From: Coriobacteriia bacterium
Lineage (GTDB): Bacteria; Actinomycetota; Coriobacteriia; Anaerosomatales; PALSA-660
Reading direction: 5' to 3'
DNA length: 49,142 nucleotides
Assembly: GCA_025361505.1 (NCBI GenBank)
Contig: JANYKZ010000098.1
Location: 1 to 49,142 of the forward strand
Position numbers and translations under genes: made by a program. Position 1 is the stretch's first letter. Every line of letters starts with the position of its first letter. Below, piece by piece: positions 1-9,112 of this stretch. The notes under the pieces were generated by a model, which searched no databases, had not been told where the DNA came from, and saw only the letters and a program-made list of their open reading frames with translations.

Positions 1-13
1 CGGAGCGGAACCT

Positions 14-625
14 ATGTACGTCCTCGCGGTGACCGGCGGTATCGGCTCGGGCAAGACCACGGTGGCGCGCCTGCTGGGTGACCTGGGCGCCACGGTGATC
101 TCACTCGACGACCTGGCAAAGGGCCTGACGGGCGCCGGCGGTCCGCTCGCCGGCGCGGTCATCGCCGCCTTCGGTGAGGGCGTGCGCGCCTCCGATGGTG
201 GCGCGGACCACGCGGCTCTCGCGGCGGTCGCCTTCGCGTCGCCCGAGACGGCGCGCAAGCTGAACGGCATCGTCCATCCCGGCGTCCACGCCGCCGTCGC
301 CGGAGCGCTCGACCTGCTCACCGAGGTCCCGGATCCGCCGGCGGTGGTGGTGCTCGACATCCCGCTGCTCGCCGAGGCGCCCGAGTTCTTCGACTTCGTC
401 GACGGCGTGCTCGCGGTGTCCGCGAACGAGGACGAGCGGCTCGCGCGCCTGGTGGCCCGCGGCATGAGCGCGGACGACGTGCGGGCGCGCATGGCCCTCC
501 AGGTCAGCGACGCCGAGCGTCGCGAGATCGCCGACTGGGTGGTCGAGAACGACGGCACCGCGCAGCGGCTCGAGGCCGAGCTCGTCGACTTCTGGGACTC
601 GGAGCTGGCCGACCGTGACGCGTGA
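14..625 (+). CDS. coaE: Dephospho-CoA kinase
   Basis: Catalyses the last step of coenzyme A synthesis, ATP-dependent phosphorylation of dephospho-CoA in the cytoplasm. The 203-residue length is normal for the family. A P-loop (GGIGSGKT, about residues 8-15) sits at the extreme N-terminus, followed by the SLDDLAK segment typical of the family (usually D.D) and a DIPLL(A) motif near residue 115, also characteristic. The start at ATG 14 is preceded by a purine-rich stretch (cggagcgg) near the window edge. Its end overlaps the next gene by 11 bases, so the two are probably co-transcribed. No odd features seen. Confidence 0.95.
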   Translation: MYVLAVTGGIGSGKTTVARLLGDLGATVISLDDLAKGLTGAGGPLAGAVIAAFGEGVRASDGGADHAALAAVAFASPETARKLNGIVHPGVHAAVAGALDLLTEVPDPPAVVVLDIPLLAEAPEFFDFVDGVLAVSANEDERLARLVARGMSADDVRARMALQVSDAERREIADWVVENDGTAQRLEAELVDFWDSELADRDA

Positions 626-1217
626 AAGCCCGCTTTCCTGGCACCGTGTCATCCCCGCTCTCGTCGTGGTGCTGCTGGCCGCCGTCGCGGCCGCCGCTGC
701 CTACGGGCCGACGTGGTATCAGCGCTTCTTCCACCCGCTCTCCCACGAGAGCCAGATAGCGACCCACGCGCGCGCGGCGAAGGTCGATCCCTACCTCGTC
801 GCCGCCGTCATCAACGTCGAGTCCGGGTTTCGCGCCGACGTGGTCTCGTCGGCGGGGGCGGTCGGCCTCATGCAGGTGAAGCCCTCCACGGCGAAGGCGG
901 TCGCGCGCGCCGCGGGCATGCCGGGGACGATGGACGTGGCGGCGCTCTCCGACCCCGACACGAACATCCGCGTCGGGACGCTCTACCTCGCGGAGCTCAC
1001 GGGCCGCTACGGGGGCAACGTCTCGCTCGCGTTGGCCGCCTACAACGCGGGCCTCGGGAACGCCGACCGGTGGGCGGGGGAGTGGGCACACAACAAGGGG
1101 GACCTGAGCGCCACGATCGACTTCCCCGCGACCGCCCACTACGTGGACGAGGTCGAGGCGCAGGCGGCGGTCTACCGCCGGCTCTATCCGGGGGTGTTCG
1201 CCGGTCCCGTGAAGTAG
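615..1217 (+). CDS. Membrane-anchored lytic transglycosylase (SLT domain)
   Basis: A 200-residue murein lytic transglycosylase that should cleave peptidoglycan glycan strands outside the membrane. A hydrophobic segment at residues 13-30 acts as signal anchor. The SLT goose-type lysozyme fold follows, with the probable catalytic Glu69 in NVESGF, the [13 protein letters not shown] motif and the later [11 protein letters not shown] motif. The start is GTG 615, inside the end of coaE. The coaE-slt-uvrB order is common in Gram-positive-type genomes. The family is clear; the specific physiological role (cell-wall turnover or spacing) is not visible. Confidence 0.9.
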   Translation: MTRESPLSWHRVIPALVVVLLAAVAAAAAYGPTWYQRFFHPLSHESQIATHARAAKVDPYLVAAVINVESGFRADVVSSAGAVGLMQVKPSTAKAVARAAGMPGTMDVAALSDPDTNIRVGTLYLAELTGRYGGNVSLALAAYNAGLGNADRWAGEWAHNKGDLSATIDFPATAHYVDEVEAQAAVYRRLYPGVFAGPVK

Positions 1218-1260
1218 AATCGGCGGACGGCGGTCCGATGGCGTGACGGGAGGTGCGGCG

Positions 1261-3327
1261 GTGTCGAACGAGATCAGGGTCGTGTCCCCGTACGAGCCCG
1301 CGGGCGACCAGCCCAAGGCCATCGCCGACCTGTCGGCCGAGATCCGCGCCGGCGAGCGGTACCAGACGCTGCTGGGGGTGACCGGCTCGGGCAAGACCTT
1401 CACGATGGCCAAGGTCATCGAGGAGGTCCAGAAGCCCACGCTGGTCATGGCTCCCAACAAGACGCTCGCGGCCCAGCTGGCGTCCGAGCTCCAGGACCTG
1501 ATGCCGGACAACGCGGTCGTCTACTTCGTCTCCTACTACGACTACTACCAGCCCGAGGCCTACGTCCCGTCGACCGACACCTTCATCGAGAAGGACTCGT
1601 CGATCAACGAGGAGGTCGAGAAGCTGCGGCACAAGGCGACCGCCGCGCTGCTGTCGCGGCGCGACGTCGTGGTCGTCGCCTCGGTCAGCTGCATCTACGG
1701 TATCGGCAGCCCCGAGGACTACGCCGGGCAGGCCGCCTTCATCACCGTCGGCGAGGACCTGGACCGCGACGCGCTCATCCGCACCCTGGTCGAGATCCAG
1801 TACGACCGCAACGACTTCGACCTGCAGCGCGGCACCTTCCGCGTGCGCGGCGACGTGATGGACATCTTCCCGCCCTACGCCGACCACCCGCTGCGCGTCG
1901 AGTTCTACGGCGACACCGTGGAGTCGATCTCGGAGGTGGAGGCGGTCACCGGCGAGGTCACTGCGAGCCTCGACAGCGTGCCGATCTGGCCTGCGACGCA
2001 CTACGTCACCGTCCCGGCGCGCCTCGCCGACGCCGTGGCCAGCATCCGGGCGGAGCTCCAGGAGCGCCTGGCGCAGTTCCGCAGCGAGGGGAAGCTGCTG
2101 GAGGCGCAGCGCCTGGAGATGCGCGCGACCTACGACCTCGAGATGATCGAGACGCTCGGGTACTGCTCGGGCATCGAGAACTACTCGCGCCACCTCGACG
2201 GGCGCAAGCCGGGCGAGCCGCCGCACTGCCTGATCGACTACTTCCCGAAGGACTTCCTCTGCATCATCGACGAGAGCCACGTCACCGTCCCACAGATCCG
2301 CGGCATGTACGAGGGCGACCGCAGCCGCAAGCTGACGCTCGTGGAGCACGGGTTCCGTCTGCCGAGCGCCCTGGACAACCGCCCGCTGCGGTTCGACGAG
2401 TTCGAGCAGCTCGTGAAGCAGTTCGTCTACGTCTCCGCGACCCCGGGCGACTACGAGCTGCGCATGTCGGGGGCCCACGTGGTGGAGCAGATCATCCGGC
2501 CGACCGGCCTGGTCGACCCGGAGATCATGGTGCGGCCCACGAAGGGCCAGATCGACGACATCGTCCACGAGGTGCGCGTCCACGCCGAGAAGGACGAGCG
2601 CGTGCTCGTGACGACGCTGACGAAGAAGATGGCTGAAGACCTCACCGACTACCTCTCCGAGCAGGGGCTGCGGGTGCGCTACTTGCACTCGGACATCGGC
2701 ACGTTCGAGCGCGTCGACATCCTGCGAGACCTGCGCTCCGGCGTGTTCGACTGTCTCGTCGGCATCAACCTGCTGCGCGAGGGACTCGACCTGCCCGAGG
2801 TCTCGCTCGTCGCGATCCTCGACGCCGACAAGTCCGGGTTCCTTCGCAACTTCCGGTCGCTCATCCAGACCATCGGTCGCGCCGCGCGCAACGTCTCCGG
2901 CGCCGTGATCATGTACGCCGACGTCGTCACCGATTCGATGGCGCAGGCGATCGACGAGACCAACCGCAGGCGCGCCATCCAGGTCGCCTACAACGTCGAG
3001 CACGGCATCGAGCCGCAGACGATCCGCAAGGCGATCCACGCGATCGTCGACTACGCGCGCAACGACCCCGAGGGCCCGGACGCCCAGGAGGTGGCGCGCG
3101 AGCTGTCGAGCCTGCCGCGTGACGAGGTGATGCGCCTGCTCGCGTCGCTCGAGGAGGACATGACCGGCGCGGCCGAGAAGCTCGACTTCGAGTCCGCCGC
3201 GCGTCTGCGCGACCAGATCGTCAGGCTGCGCTCCGAGGTCGACCGCTCGAGCGAGGACGAGGTGCTCGACCGTCTGAAGGCCGGCGCACGCAAGGGCTCG
3301 GGCTACGGGCGGCGCAAGAAGCGCTAG
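1261..3327 (+). CDS. uvrB: Excinuclease ABC subunit B
   Basis: Damage-verification helicase of nucleotide excision repair; works with UvrA and UvrC, both encoded in this window. With the GTG 1261 start the protein is 688 residues. It has a Walker A (GVTGSGKT, about 39-46), the [12 protein letters not shown] beta-hairpin that clamps DNA, helicase motifs including DESH and the QTIGRAARN motif VI, and a C-terminal UVR domain ([15 protein letters not shown]) for UvrC contact. I prefer GTG 1261 to the GTG at 1243 because gggaggt lies 6 nt upstream of 1261. A TAGAAT hexamer at 1215-1220 could be a -10 element. No LexA box was seen here, unlike at uvrA. Confidence 0.96.
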   Translation: MSNEIRVVSPYEPAGDQPKAIADLSAEIRAGERYQTLLGVTGSGKTFTMAKVIEEVQKPTLVMAPNKTLAAQLASELQDLMPDNAVVYFVSYYDYYQPEAYVPSTDTFIEKDSSINEEVEKLRHKATAALLSRRDVVVVASVSCIYGIGSPEDYAGQAAFITVGEDLDRDALIRTLVEIQYDRNDFDLQRGTFRVRGDVMDIFPPYADHPLRVEFYGDTVESISEVEAVTGEVTASLDSVPIWPATHYVTVPARLADAVASIRAELQERLAQFRSEGKLLEAQRLEMRATYDLEMIETLGYCSGIENYSRHLDGRKPGEPPHCLIDYFPKDFLCIIDESHVTVPQIRGMYEGDRSRKLTLVEHGFRLPSALDNRPLRFDEFEQLVKQFVYVSATPGDYELRMSGAHVVEQIIRPTGLVDPEIMVRPTKGQIDDIVHEVRVHAEKDERVLVTTLTKKMAEDLTDYLSEQGLRVRYLHSDIGTFERVDILRDLRSGVFDCLVGINLLREGLDLPEVSLVAILDADKSGFLRNFRSLIQTIGRAARNVSGAVIMYADVVTDSMAQAIDETNRRRAIQVAYNVEHGIEPQTIRKAIHAIVDYARNDPEGPDAQEVARELSSLPRDEVMRLLASLEEDMTGAAEKLDFESAARLRDQIVRLRSEVDRSSEDEVLDRLKAGARKGSGYGRRKKR

Positions 3328-3364
3328 CGGGTCCCGCTCTCACGGTCGTCGTCGCTCGTCCGCC

Positions 3365-4012
3365 CTACGGGAAGAAGATCTGCTCGATCTTCGTGACCGT
3401 CGTCCCGTCCTTCACCGTCAGGTAGTAGCGGGCCTGGGACCACTCGGGCTGCGGGTTCGTCCCGCCGGGCATGACGTCCATGAACTGCCCCACGGCGATC
3501 TTCTTCTTGGCGGTCGCGTCGGCTCCGGCCCAGCCGAGGACCGTGATCGAGGCGGTCTTGGGCAGGGCGAACGTGCGCAGCTTCGGACTGTCGTTGAGGA
3601 TGTAGTAGTCGTTGGGCGGGGGAGACTCGTCCCCGTGCGCCGTCGCCGCATCGGCCGCGGCCTTGCCGGTCAGGATCTGGATGTAGTCCGCGGTGACGGT
3701 GTATCCCTTGGCCGCGCTCCACGCGACCTTGGTGATGAGTGCGGGCTCCCTGACCAGACTCGGCGTCGGCGTCGGCGTTGTGACCGTCGCGGGCGCCGTC
3801 ACGACCACGGACGGCGTGGCCTCGACCGTCGGCGTGAGCGTGGTCGTGGTGGTCGCCGGCACGCTCGCGGGGGCGGAGGAGGGCGAGGGTGCCGGGGTGC
3901 GCAGGATCCACAGCGCGCCTCCGACGACGAACGCCACGATGACGATGCTCACCACGAGCATCCAGATCTGGGCGTTGCGCCCCGGCACGGGTCCCTGCGG
4001 CTGGTCGCTCAT
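3365..4012 (-). CDS. Membrane-anchored protein with Thr/Pro linker, unknown function
   Basis: A 215-residue protein I do not recognise. It has a short cytoplasmic N-terminus, one transmembrane segment (about 17-37, WMLVVSIVIVAFVVGGALWIL), a 50-residue Thr/Pro/Ser/Ala-rich linker typical of exported wall-spanning regions, and a C-terminal globular domain of about 120 residues. I chose the ATG at 4012 rather than the longer track ORF because gagagg lies just upstream and the hydrophobic anchor then falls near the N-terminus. It converges with uvrB, 37 bases apart, and diverges from the arsR-type repressor gene. Likely an extracytoplasmic domain displayed on the membrane. Confidence 0.75.
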   Translation of the reverse strand: MSDQPQGPVPGRNAQIWMLVVSIVIVAFVVGGALWILRTPAPSPSSAPASVPATTTTTLTPTVEATPSVVVTAPATVTTPTPTPSLVREPALITKVAWSAAKGYTVTADYIQILTGKAAADAATAHGDESPPPNDYYILNDSPKLRTFALPKTASITVLGWAGADATAKKKIAVGQFMDVMPGGTNPQPEWSQARYYLTVKDGTTVTKIEQIFFP

Positions 4013-4083
4013 GGCGGTTCCTCTCGAGTGCGTGCGGCGTCGGTGCGCGCGGCCGTTGCTGCCAGTGTATTCCCGCACGGGCG

Positions 4084-4137
4084 TTGCCTTCGCGAACGCA
4101 TCGGGGTATACATCTCGTATGAGCAATCACTCAGATG
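4084..4137 (+). promoter_or_regulatory. Promoter and candidate operator of the metal-sensor gene
   Basis: A -35 TTGCCT (4084-4089) and -10 TATACA (4107-4112) are separated by 17 nt. Transcription would begin at or next to the ATG at 4119, so the mRNA may be leaderless, which fits the weak Shine-Dalgarno. An inverted repeat TGAG-N6-CTCA (4120-4133), flanked by AT on both sides, overlaps the predicted start and resembles ArsR/SmtB-type operators in layout. Seen in sequence; function inferred. Confidence 0.55.
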
Positions 4138-4505
4138 AAACCATCGCGTCCGCGGGCGAGTGCGTCACGAGGATCGTCGACGCCGATGCGGTGGAGCGGG
4201 TCGCGTCAGCGCTCCCCGGCACCGCCGCGAGGGAGCGCCTCGCCGACGTTTTCCGCGCGCTCGCAGACCCCACGAGGATCCGTCTCCTGCTGGCGCTGTC
4301 GCGCGAGCACCTGTGCGTCTGCGACCTGTCGGAGGTTGCGGGTGTGTCCGAGTCCGCCACGTCCCATCAGCTGAAGATGCTGCGCGACCTGCGGCTCGTC
4401 GACTGGGAGCGCGACGGCAAGCGCGCCGTCTACCGTCTCGCCGACGACCACGTGCGCGACCTGCTCGCCGTCGGCCTCGCGCACGCGGAGGAGGGACCGA
4501 GATGA
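4119..4505 (+). CDS. ArsR/SmtB-family metal-responsive repressor (CadC-like)
   Basis: A 128-residue winged-helix repressor expected to leave DNA when it binds Cd/Pb/Zn. It carries both known metal sites of the CadC/SmtB group: the alpha-3 LCVCDL motif plus an N-terminal Cys (GECVTRI) as in the CadC site, and an intact alpha-5 site D-x-H-x10-H-x2-E (DDHVRDLL...AHAEE). The recognition helix reads SESATSHQLKML. The stop codon overlaps the ATG of the P-type ATPase (ATGA at 4502-4505), so repressor and pump are translationally coupled. ATG 4119 follows a consensus-like promoter and may be leaderless. The exact inducing metal cannot be told from sequence. Confidence 0.92.
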   Translation: MSNHSDETIASAGECVTRIVDADAVERVASALPGTAARERLADVFRALADPTRIRLLLALSREHLCVCDLSEVAGVSESATSHQLKMLRDLRLVDWERDGKRAVYRLADDHVRDLLAVGLAHAEEGPR

Positions 4506-6643
4506 CCTCCCTGCCGACCACGGCGCGCTGGCGCGTCACCGGGCTTGATTGACCCGACTGCACGCGGACCGTGGAGATGTCCGTACGCAGCATCACCGGA
4601 GTGATCTCCGCCGACCTGGCGTTCCCGTCGGGGGCGCTGACACTCGCGTACGACCCGGAGCAGGACCCCCGTGCGGCGGTCGCGGCGGCGATCCGCGCAG
4701 CCGGCCACGGGATCGAGACCGGAGAGGCGCCGAACCCGTCGGACGCGCCGGCGGCGAAGCGACGCGACCTCCACCTGATCACCGTCGTCACGTCAGGGGC
4801 CCTGATAGCACTCGGCACGCTGCTGGACGTCGCGCGCGTCGGGACGGGGCCGTGGGGACCGGTGTCGTGGATCTTCCTCGCGGCGGCCGCATGCGGCGGC
4901 TACGTCACCGCGCGGCGCGCGTGGATCTCCGTGCGCGCGCTGCGGCTCGACATCAACGCGCTCATGGCGCTCGCCGTCGTCGGCGCGATCGTGCTCGGGG
5001 ACTTCCCCGAGGCCGCGACGGTGATCTTCCTGTTCTCGCTCGGCCAGCTCCTCGAGAGCCGTGCGCTCGACCGCACCCGGCGCTCGGTGCGTGACCTCGT
5101 CTCGCTCGCACCCGAGCTCGCTCGCGTGCGCAGAGACGGGACGGAGTCCGAGGTGCGCCTCGCAGAGGCGGTCGTGGGCGACACGCTCGTCGTGAAGCCG
5201 GGAGAGCGGATCGCCCTCGACGGCGTCGTGGCCCGGGGCAGCTCCGCAGTCGACGAGGCGCCGATCACGGGCGAGGCGGTGCCGGTCGACAAGCGACCGG
5301 GCGACCGGGTCTTCGCCGGGTCGCTCAACGCCTCCGGACTGCTCGAGGTCGAGGTCACGGCCGGGCGCGAGGACTCGACGCTCGCCCGCATCATCTTCTT
5401 GGTCGAAGAGGCGCAGGGCCAGCGGGCCCCGTCGCAGCGGCTGGTCGACTCCTTCACGCGCTACTACACGCCGATCGTCGTCGCCGGCGCGGTGGCCGTG
5501 GCGGTCCTGCCTCCTCTGTTCGGTCTGGGCTCCTGGCACGAGTGGGCGTACCGCTCGCTCGTCGTCCTCGTCGCGTCGTGTCCGTGCGCGCTCGTGATCT
5601 CGACCCCGGTGGCGATCGTCTCGGCCATCACACGGGCCACCCGCGACGGCGTGCTCGTGAAGGGCGGCGCGCACCTCGAGACGGCCGCTCGCGTCCGGGC
5701 CATCGCGTTCGACAAGACCGGTACGCTGACCTGCGGGCGACCCGAGGTCACCGACGTCGTCCCCTTGGGCGATCACGACACCGCCCACGTGCTGAGGATC
5801 GCTGCGGCCCTCGAGGCGGGGTCCAATCATCCGATCGCCCAGGCCGTGCTGAGGGCCGAGGGCTCGCCGGCGGGGGACCGCCTCGCTCGCGATCTCACCG
5901 ACGTCGCCGGTCGCGGGGTGCGCGCCGTGGTCGACGGTGCCGCGTACTCGATCGGAAGCCCCGCCTTCGCGCGCGACCAGGGCGCGCTCGACGAGGCGGC
6001 CGACGCGCGCGTCGACGGGCTCGAGTCGGGCGGCAAGACCGTGCTCGTCCTCTTCAGCGATCACGCCGCGCTCGGCCTGGTCGCCGTCGCGGACGCCGTC
6101 CGGCCGGAGGCGCCCGCCGTGGTCGCGCAGCTCCGGCGAGGCGGCCTGGAGCACGTCGTGATGCTGACCGGCGACAACGAGCGCACCGCGGGAGCGGTCG
6201 CGGCGCACGCCGGTCTGAGCGAGTTCCAGGCGCGCCTGTTGCCCGAGCAGAAGATGGACGCGGTGCGCGCGTTCCGTGCCCGCTACGGGACGGTCGCGAT
6301 GGTGGGGGACGGCGTGAACGACGCTCCCGCTCTGGCGCTGGCCGACCTCGGCGTGGCGATGGGCGCCGCGGGCTCCGACACGGCGCTCGAGACGGCGGAC
6401 GTCGCGCTGATGGCTCCCGACCTGCACGCGCTCCCCGGCTTCTTCGAGCTGGGGCGCCGCACCGTCGCGGTGATCCGCGCCAACGTCGTGTTCTCGGTCG
6501 TGACCAAGGCGATCGTCCTCGTGCTCGCGGTGACCGGTCGCGCTCCGCTGTGGCTCGCCGTGTTCGCCGACATGGGGGTCTCCCTGCTCGTCACCTTCAA
6601 CGGGTTGCGCCTGCTGCGTGCTCGCCGGGAGCGCGCCGTCTGA
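4502..6643 (+). CDS. Heavy-metal P-type ATPase (Zn/Cd/Pb type), probable selenoprotein with in-frame TGA at 4550
   Basis: A P1B-type efflux ATPase. The ORF caller starts at GTG 4571 (690 aa), which cuts the N-terminal HMA domain in half. Starting instead at ATG 4502, which overlaps the repressor stop and follows the excellent Shine-Dalgarno GGAGGAGGG, gives one uninterrupted frame except for TGA 4550-4552. The product then begins with a complete HMA domain whose family motif GLDCxxC reads GLD-TGA-PDC, so TGA sits exactly at the first metal-binding Cys and is probably selenocysteine. Downstream are the CPC motif (ASCPCALVIS), DKTGTLT phosphorylation site, SNHP motif and GDGVNDAPAL hinge. Length about 713 residues. 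Alternatives: a sequencing error, or use of the short start. Confidence 0.85.
4550..4589 (+). promoter_or_regulatory. Candidate bacterial SECIS element next to the in-frame TGA
   Basis: Immediately after TGA 4550-4552, GCGGAC (4564-4569) pairs with GTCCGT (4579-4584). A 2x2 internal mismatch and a TGC/GCA helix lie outside it. The 9-nt apical loop CGTGGAGAT has G at its second position and begins 17 nt after the TGA. Both features agree with the published rules of thumb for bacterial SECIS hairpins (G in the first two loop positions, 16-37 nt spacing). Seen in sequence; function inferred. Confidence 0.6.
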
Positions 6644-6697
6644 CCCTCTGGAACGACCGCTCGTCGCGTCGCTTCCTCGTCGCTCTCTCCGTTCGTC

Positions 6698-6733
6698 TAA
6701 TACGCGGTGTGCTATATGACATATTGCGTAATA
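6698..6733 (+). promoter_or_regulatory. AT-rich palindromic region upstream of membrane protein gene
   Basis: An unusually AT-rich patch in the gap after the P-type ATPase holds the perfect palindrome ATATG-A-CATAT (6714-6724), flanked by TAATACGC (6698) and its near inverted copy GCGTAATA (6726). It probably contains a promoter and operator for the gene at 6789; the regulator is unknown. Confidence 0.4.
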
Positions 6734-6788
6734 GTAGTCACGAGGGAGTCGCCAGGTCCTGGGTCGTGGAAGAGGGGGGTGGGAGTCG

Positions 6789-7289
6789 ATGATGATGCTC
6801 TTGGCGGAGGGGATCTTCCTTCTCCTGTACGCGGGGGCGCTCCTGGGTCCGTTCCTGTGGATCGCGCTGGGCCTGCTGACCTACGCGGGCAACACGCACT
6901 CCGGAGACCTGGCGCATGAGACCGCGGGGGGCGTCGCGCCGGTCGATCCGCCGGTGACGCGGTTCGCCCGCCCGGCGAAGATCGTCGCGTTCGTCATCGC
7001 GGGACTCGCGTGCGTGCTCACCGTGACCGAAGCGATCTCCTTTCTGACCCGCACCGGGGGGCTGTGGGCCGACGTGGGGATGTACGCCACACTTGGGATC
7101 TACGGTGTGCAGTTCGCGCTCCTGGGGGTGCTCTTCGTCCTCCTCGTGGCGGTGTACTGGGACGTGCGGGTCGGGCACAGGATGGCGGGACACGACGCCG
7201 GCGTGGCCTACGGGGTCATCGCGCTGCTGCATGCGCTGCAGCTCGGTGCCCTCGTGGCGCTCATGATGTCCGGCGCGCAGATGTTGTGA
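6789..7289 (+). CDS. Four-helix integral membrane protein, unknown function
   Basis: A 166-residue protein with about four hydrophobic segments (roughly 5-32, 60-82, 90-120 and 135-162) and few charged residues between them. I do not recognise the family. Start ATG 6789 follows a G-rich Shine-Dalgarno (gggggtgggag); two further in-frame ATGs directly follow, so the exact start is uncertain by 1-2 codons. It is followed, in the same orientation, by a small coiled-coil protein and an ABC1 kinase, suggesting a small operon acting at the membrane. Confidence 0.7.
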   Translation: MMMLLAEGIFLLLYAGALLGPFLWIALGLLTYAGNTHSGDLAHETAGGVAPVDPPVTRFARPAKIVAFVIAGLACVLTVTEAISFLTRTGGLWADVGMYATLGIYGVQFALLGVLFVLLVAVYWDVRVGHRMAGHDAGVAYGVIALLHALQLGALVALMMSGAQML

Positions 7290-7349
7290 GAGTCTGAAGT
7301 CAGCGGCGTTGGAAGGGTCCGTGCAGGCGAGCGAAGGAGCGTGGCTCAG

Positions 7350-7694
7350 ATGGCCGATCTCGATCCCATGAAGTTCTTCGCGTTGTGGATGTTCACGCAC
7401 GAGCAGGCGGACGACCTCATGGTCCAGTCCGTCGAGCGGGGCAAGGCCGTCGCCGGCGAGGGGATGTCGGGCGGACCCGACGCCTTCACCGACGGCTTCA
7501 TGGCGATGGTCGCCGAGGAGAAGGCCCGCCTCAAGGCGCAGATCGCGTCCGGGCACGGGGACGAGATCGCCGAGCAGGGCGACGAGCACATCGACGAGCT
7601 CAAGTTCGAGGTCGCGGAGCTCCGGGGACGTCTCGACCAGATGCAGACGACGCTCGACGCGATCGCCGCGCACGTCGGCGCCAAGGGGGCGTAG
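7350..7694 (+). CDS. Small soluble protein with C-terminal coiled coil
   Basis: A 114-residue hydrophilic protein. The N-terminal part (DPMKFFALWMFTHEQADDLMVQSVERGK) is amphipathic, and the C-terminal third (HIDELKFEVAELRGRLDQMQTTLDAI) is a clear heptad-repeat coiled coil, in general like phasin-type or polyhydroxyalkanoate-associated small proteins, though I cannot assign it. ATG 7350 is preferred over GTG 7341 because aaggag is only 1 nt from the GTG but 10 nt from the ATG. It ends 5 nt before the ABC1 kinase gene, so the two are probably translated together. Confidence 0.7.
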   Translation: MADLDPMKFFALWMFTHEQADDLMVQSVERGKAVAGEGMSGGPDAFTDGFMAMVAEEKARLKAQIASGHGDEIAEQGDEHIDELKFEVAELRGRLDQMQTTLDAIAAHVGAKGA

Positions 7695-7699
7695 CCGCG

Positions 7700-9055
7700 A
7701 TGTCAGCGCGTTCGGGTCGCATCACCCGCGCGCTCGCGGGCGCCGCCGTGCGGGGCGTCTTCCGCTCGCGGCTTGGCTTCGTGCCCGCTCCCCGGCGGCG
7801 GGCCGTGTTCGCGGCGGAGTGGCGCCGCGCGTTCGAGGAGTTGGGCGGCGCGTTCCTCAAGCTCGGTCAGATGATCTCGGTCAGGCCCGACGAGTTCGGC
7901 GACGAGCTCGCGGGAGAGATGGAGCGGCTGCGCGACCAGGTCGCGCCCGTCCCGTTCTCGCGGTTGCGTCCCGTCATCGAGGAGAGCCTCGGCGGGCCGG
8001 TCTCGTCGCTCTACGCCTCGATCGACGAGACGCCGCTCGCCTCCGCGTCCGTCGCTCAGGTCCATGCGGCCGTGCTCGCAGCGTCGTACCGTCCCGTTTG
8101 GGGCCAGGAGCTGCCCGCCGGCGCCGAGGTCGTCGTCAAGGTCATCCGTCCCGGAGCCGCCGACGCGCTGCGCGGCGACATCGTGGAGGCGCGCCGCCTC
8201 GCGGGGAGCGCCCTCATGCGGGTGCTCCTGCGCGGCGTGGACTTGGACTCGCTGCTCGACGAGTTCGCCCGATCGGTCGAGCGCGAGCTGGACCTGCGCA
8301 TCGAGGGCCGCGTGGCCGACCGTTTCGCGTTCGACTTCCGCCCCGACCCGAAGATCGTGGTCCCGCGCATCGTCTGGACGCGGACCGCCCCCCGGGTGCT
8401 CACGATGGAGCGCATGTACGGGTGGCGGCTCTCCGAGCTCGACGAGGCGGAGCTGGCGGGCGTCGACGCCCACGGCCTGGCCGTGCACGGCGCGACGGCG
8501 TTCATGCGCCAGGTCATGCTCTACGGGCGCTACCACGCGGACCTGCACCCCTCGAACCTGTTCGTCACACCCGACAACCGCATCGCCTATCTCGACTTCG
8601 GGATCGTCGGGCATCTCACCGACGCCGAGCGCGGCGACATCGCGCAGGTGCTGGCGGGCTTCGTCTACCGCGACGCCGACCGCGCGCTGCGTTACTCGGC
8701 GAACTTGGGGGTCGTGGTGCCCCCCGAGAAGATCGACACCGTGCGTCGCGAGCTGGGCGAGCTGCTCGACAAGACGATGGGCGGCGGCAGCACCGACTTC
8801 CGGCACTTCGGCTTCGGGTTCCTCGGGCTGCTGCGCCGCAACGGGATCGCGATCCCGGGCGGGTACGGACTGCTGGTCAAGTCGCTGGCGACCGTCGAAG
8901 GCGTCGCGCGCCGGCTCTACCCCGACATCGACATCATGGAGGTGGCGCGCCCGTTCGTGACGCGCATGATCGGCGACAGCATCGGCCGTCCGGAGACCCT
9001 GCAGGAGCGCCTGCCCGCGGTCTGGCGCGCGGCGATGCGGGAGCTGCTGGCGTAG
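7700..9055 (+). CDS. ABC1/UbiB (AarF) family atypical kinase
   Basis: A 451-residue member of the ABC1/ADCK/UbiB family of protein-kinase-like proteins linked to isoprenoid quinone metabolism. Hallmarks are the KLGQ motif (about residue 54, FLKLGQMISVRPDEF), the Ala-rich nucleotide loop region (ASASVAQVHAAV), the catalytic HADLHPSNLFV loop and the YLDFGIVG metal-binding motif. Starting at ATG 7700 with aaggggg upstream avoids the out-of-family extension in the longer track ORF. No ubiquinone pathway genes are nearby; in an anaerobic actinobacterium the substrate is more likely menaquinone- or lipid-related. The co-transcribed small membrane and coiled-coil proteins may be partners. Confidence 0.88.
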   Translation: MSARSGRITRALAGAAVRGVFRSRLGFVPAPRRRAVFAAEWRRAFEELGGAFLKLGQMISVRPDEFGDELAGEMERLRDQVAPVPFSRLRPVIEESLGGPVSSLYASIDETPLASASVAQVHAAVLAASYRPVWGQELPAGAEVVVKVIRPGAADALRGDIVEARRLAGSALMRVLLRGVDLDSLLDEFARSVERELDLRIEGRVADRFAFDFRPDPKIVVPRIVWTRTAPRVLTMERMYGWRLSELDEAELAGVDAHGLAVHGATAFMRQVMLYGRYHADLHPSNLFVTPDNRIAYLDFGIVGHLTDAERGDIAQVLAGFVYRDADRALRYSANLGVVVPPEKIDTVRRELGELLDKTMGGGSTDFRHFGFGFLGLLRRNGIAIPGGYGLLVKSLATVEGVARRLYPDIDIMEVARPFVTRMIGDSIGRPETLQERLPAVWRAAMRELLA

Positions 9056-9112
9056 CCGGCGCGAGCTCGTGCACGTGTCAGGATCGGCGACCGCGGATGG
9101 GGGAGCACGACG

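Noticed and set aside
7287-7349. TGA of the membrane protein gene in frame with the following coiled-coil gene
   Set aside because: The linker between them has no Cys-like context or family match and the second gene has its own Shine-Dalgarno. In-frame continuation is expected by chance one time in three in GC-rich DNA.
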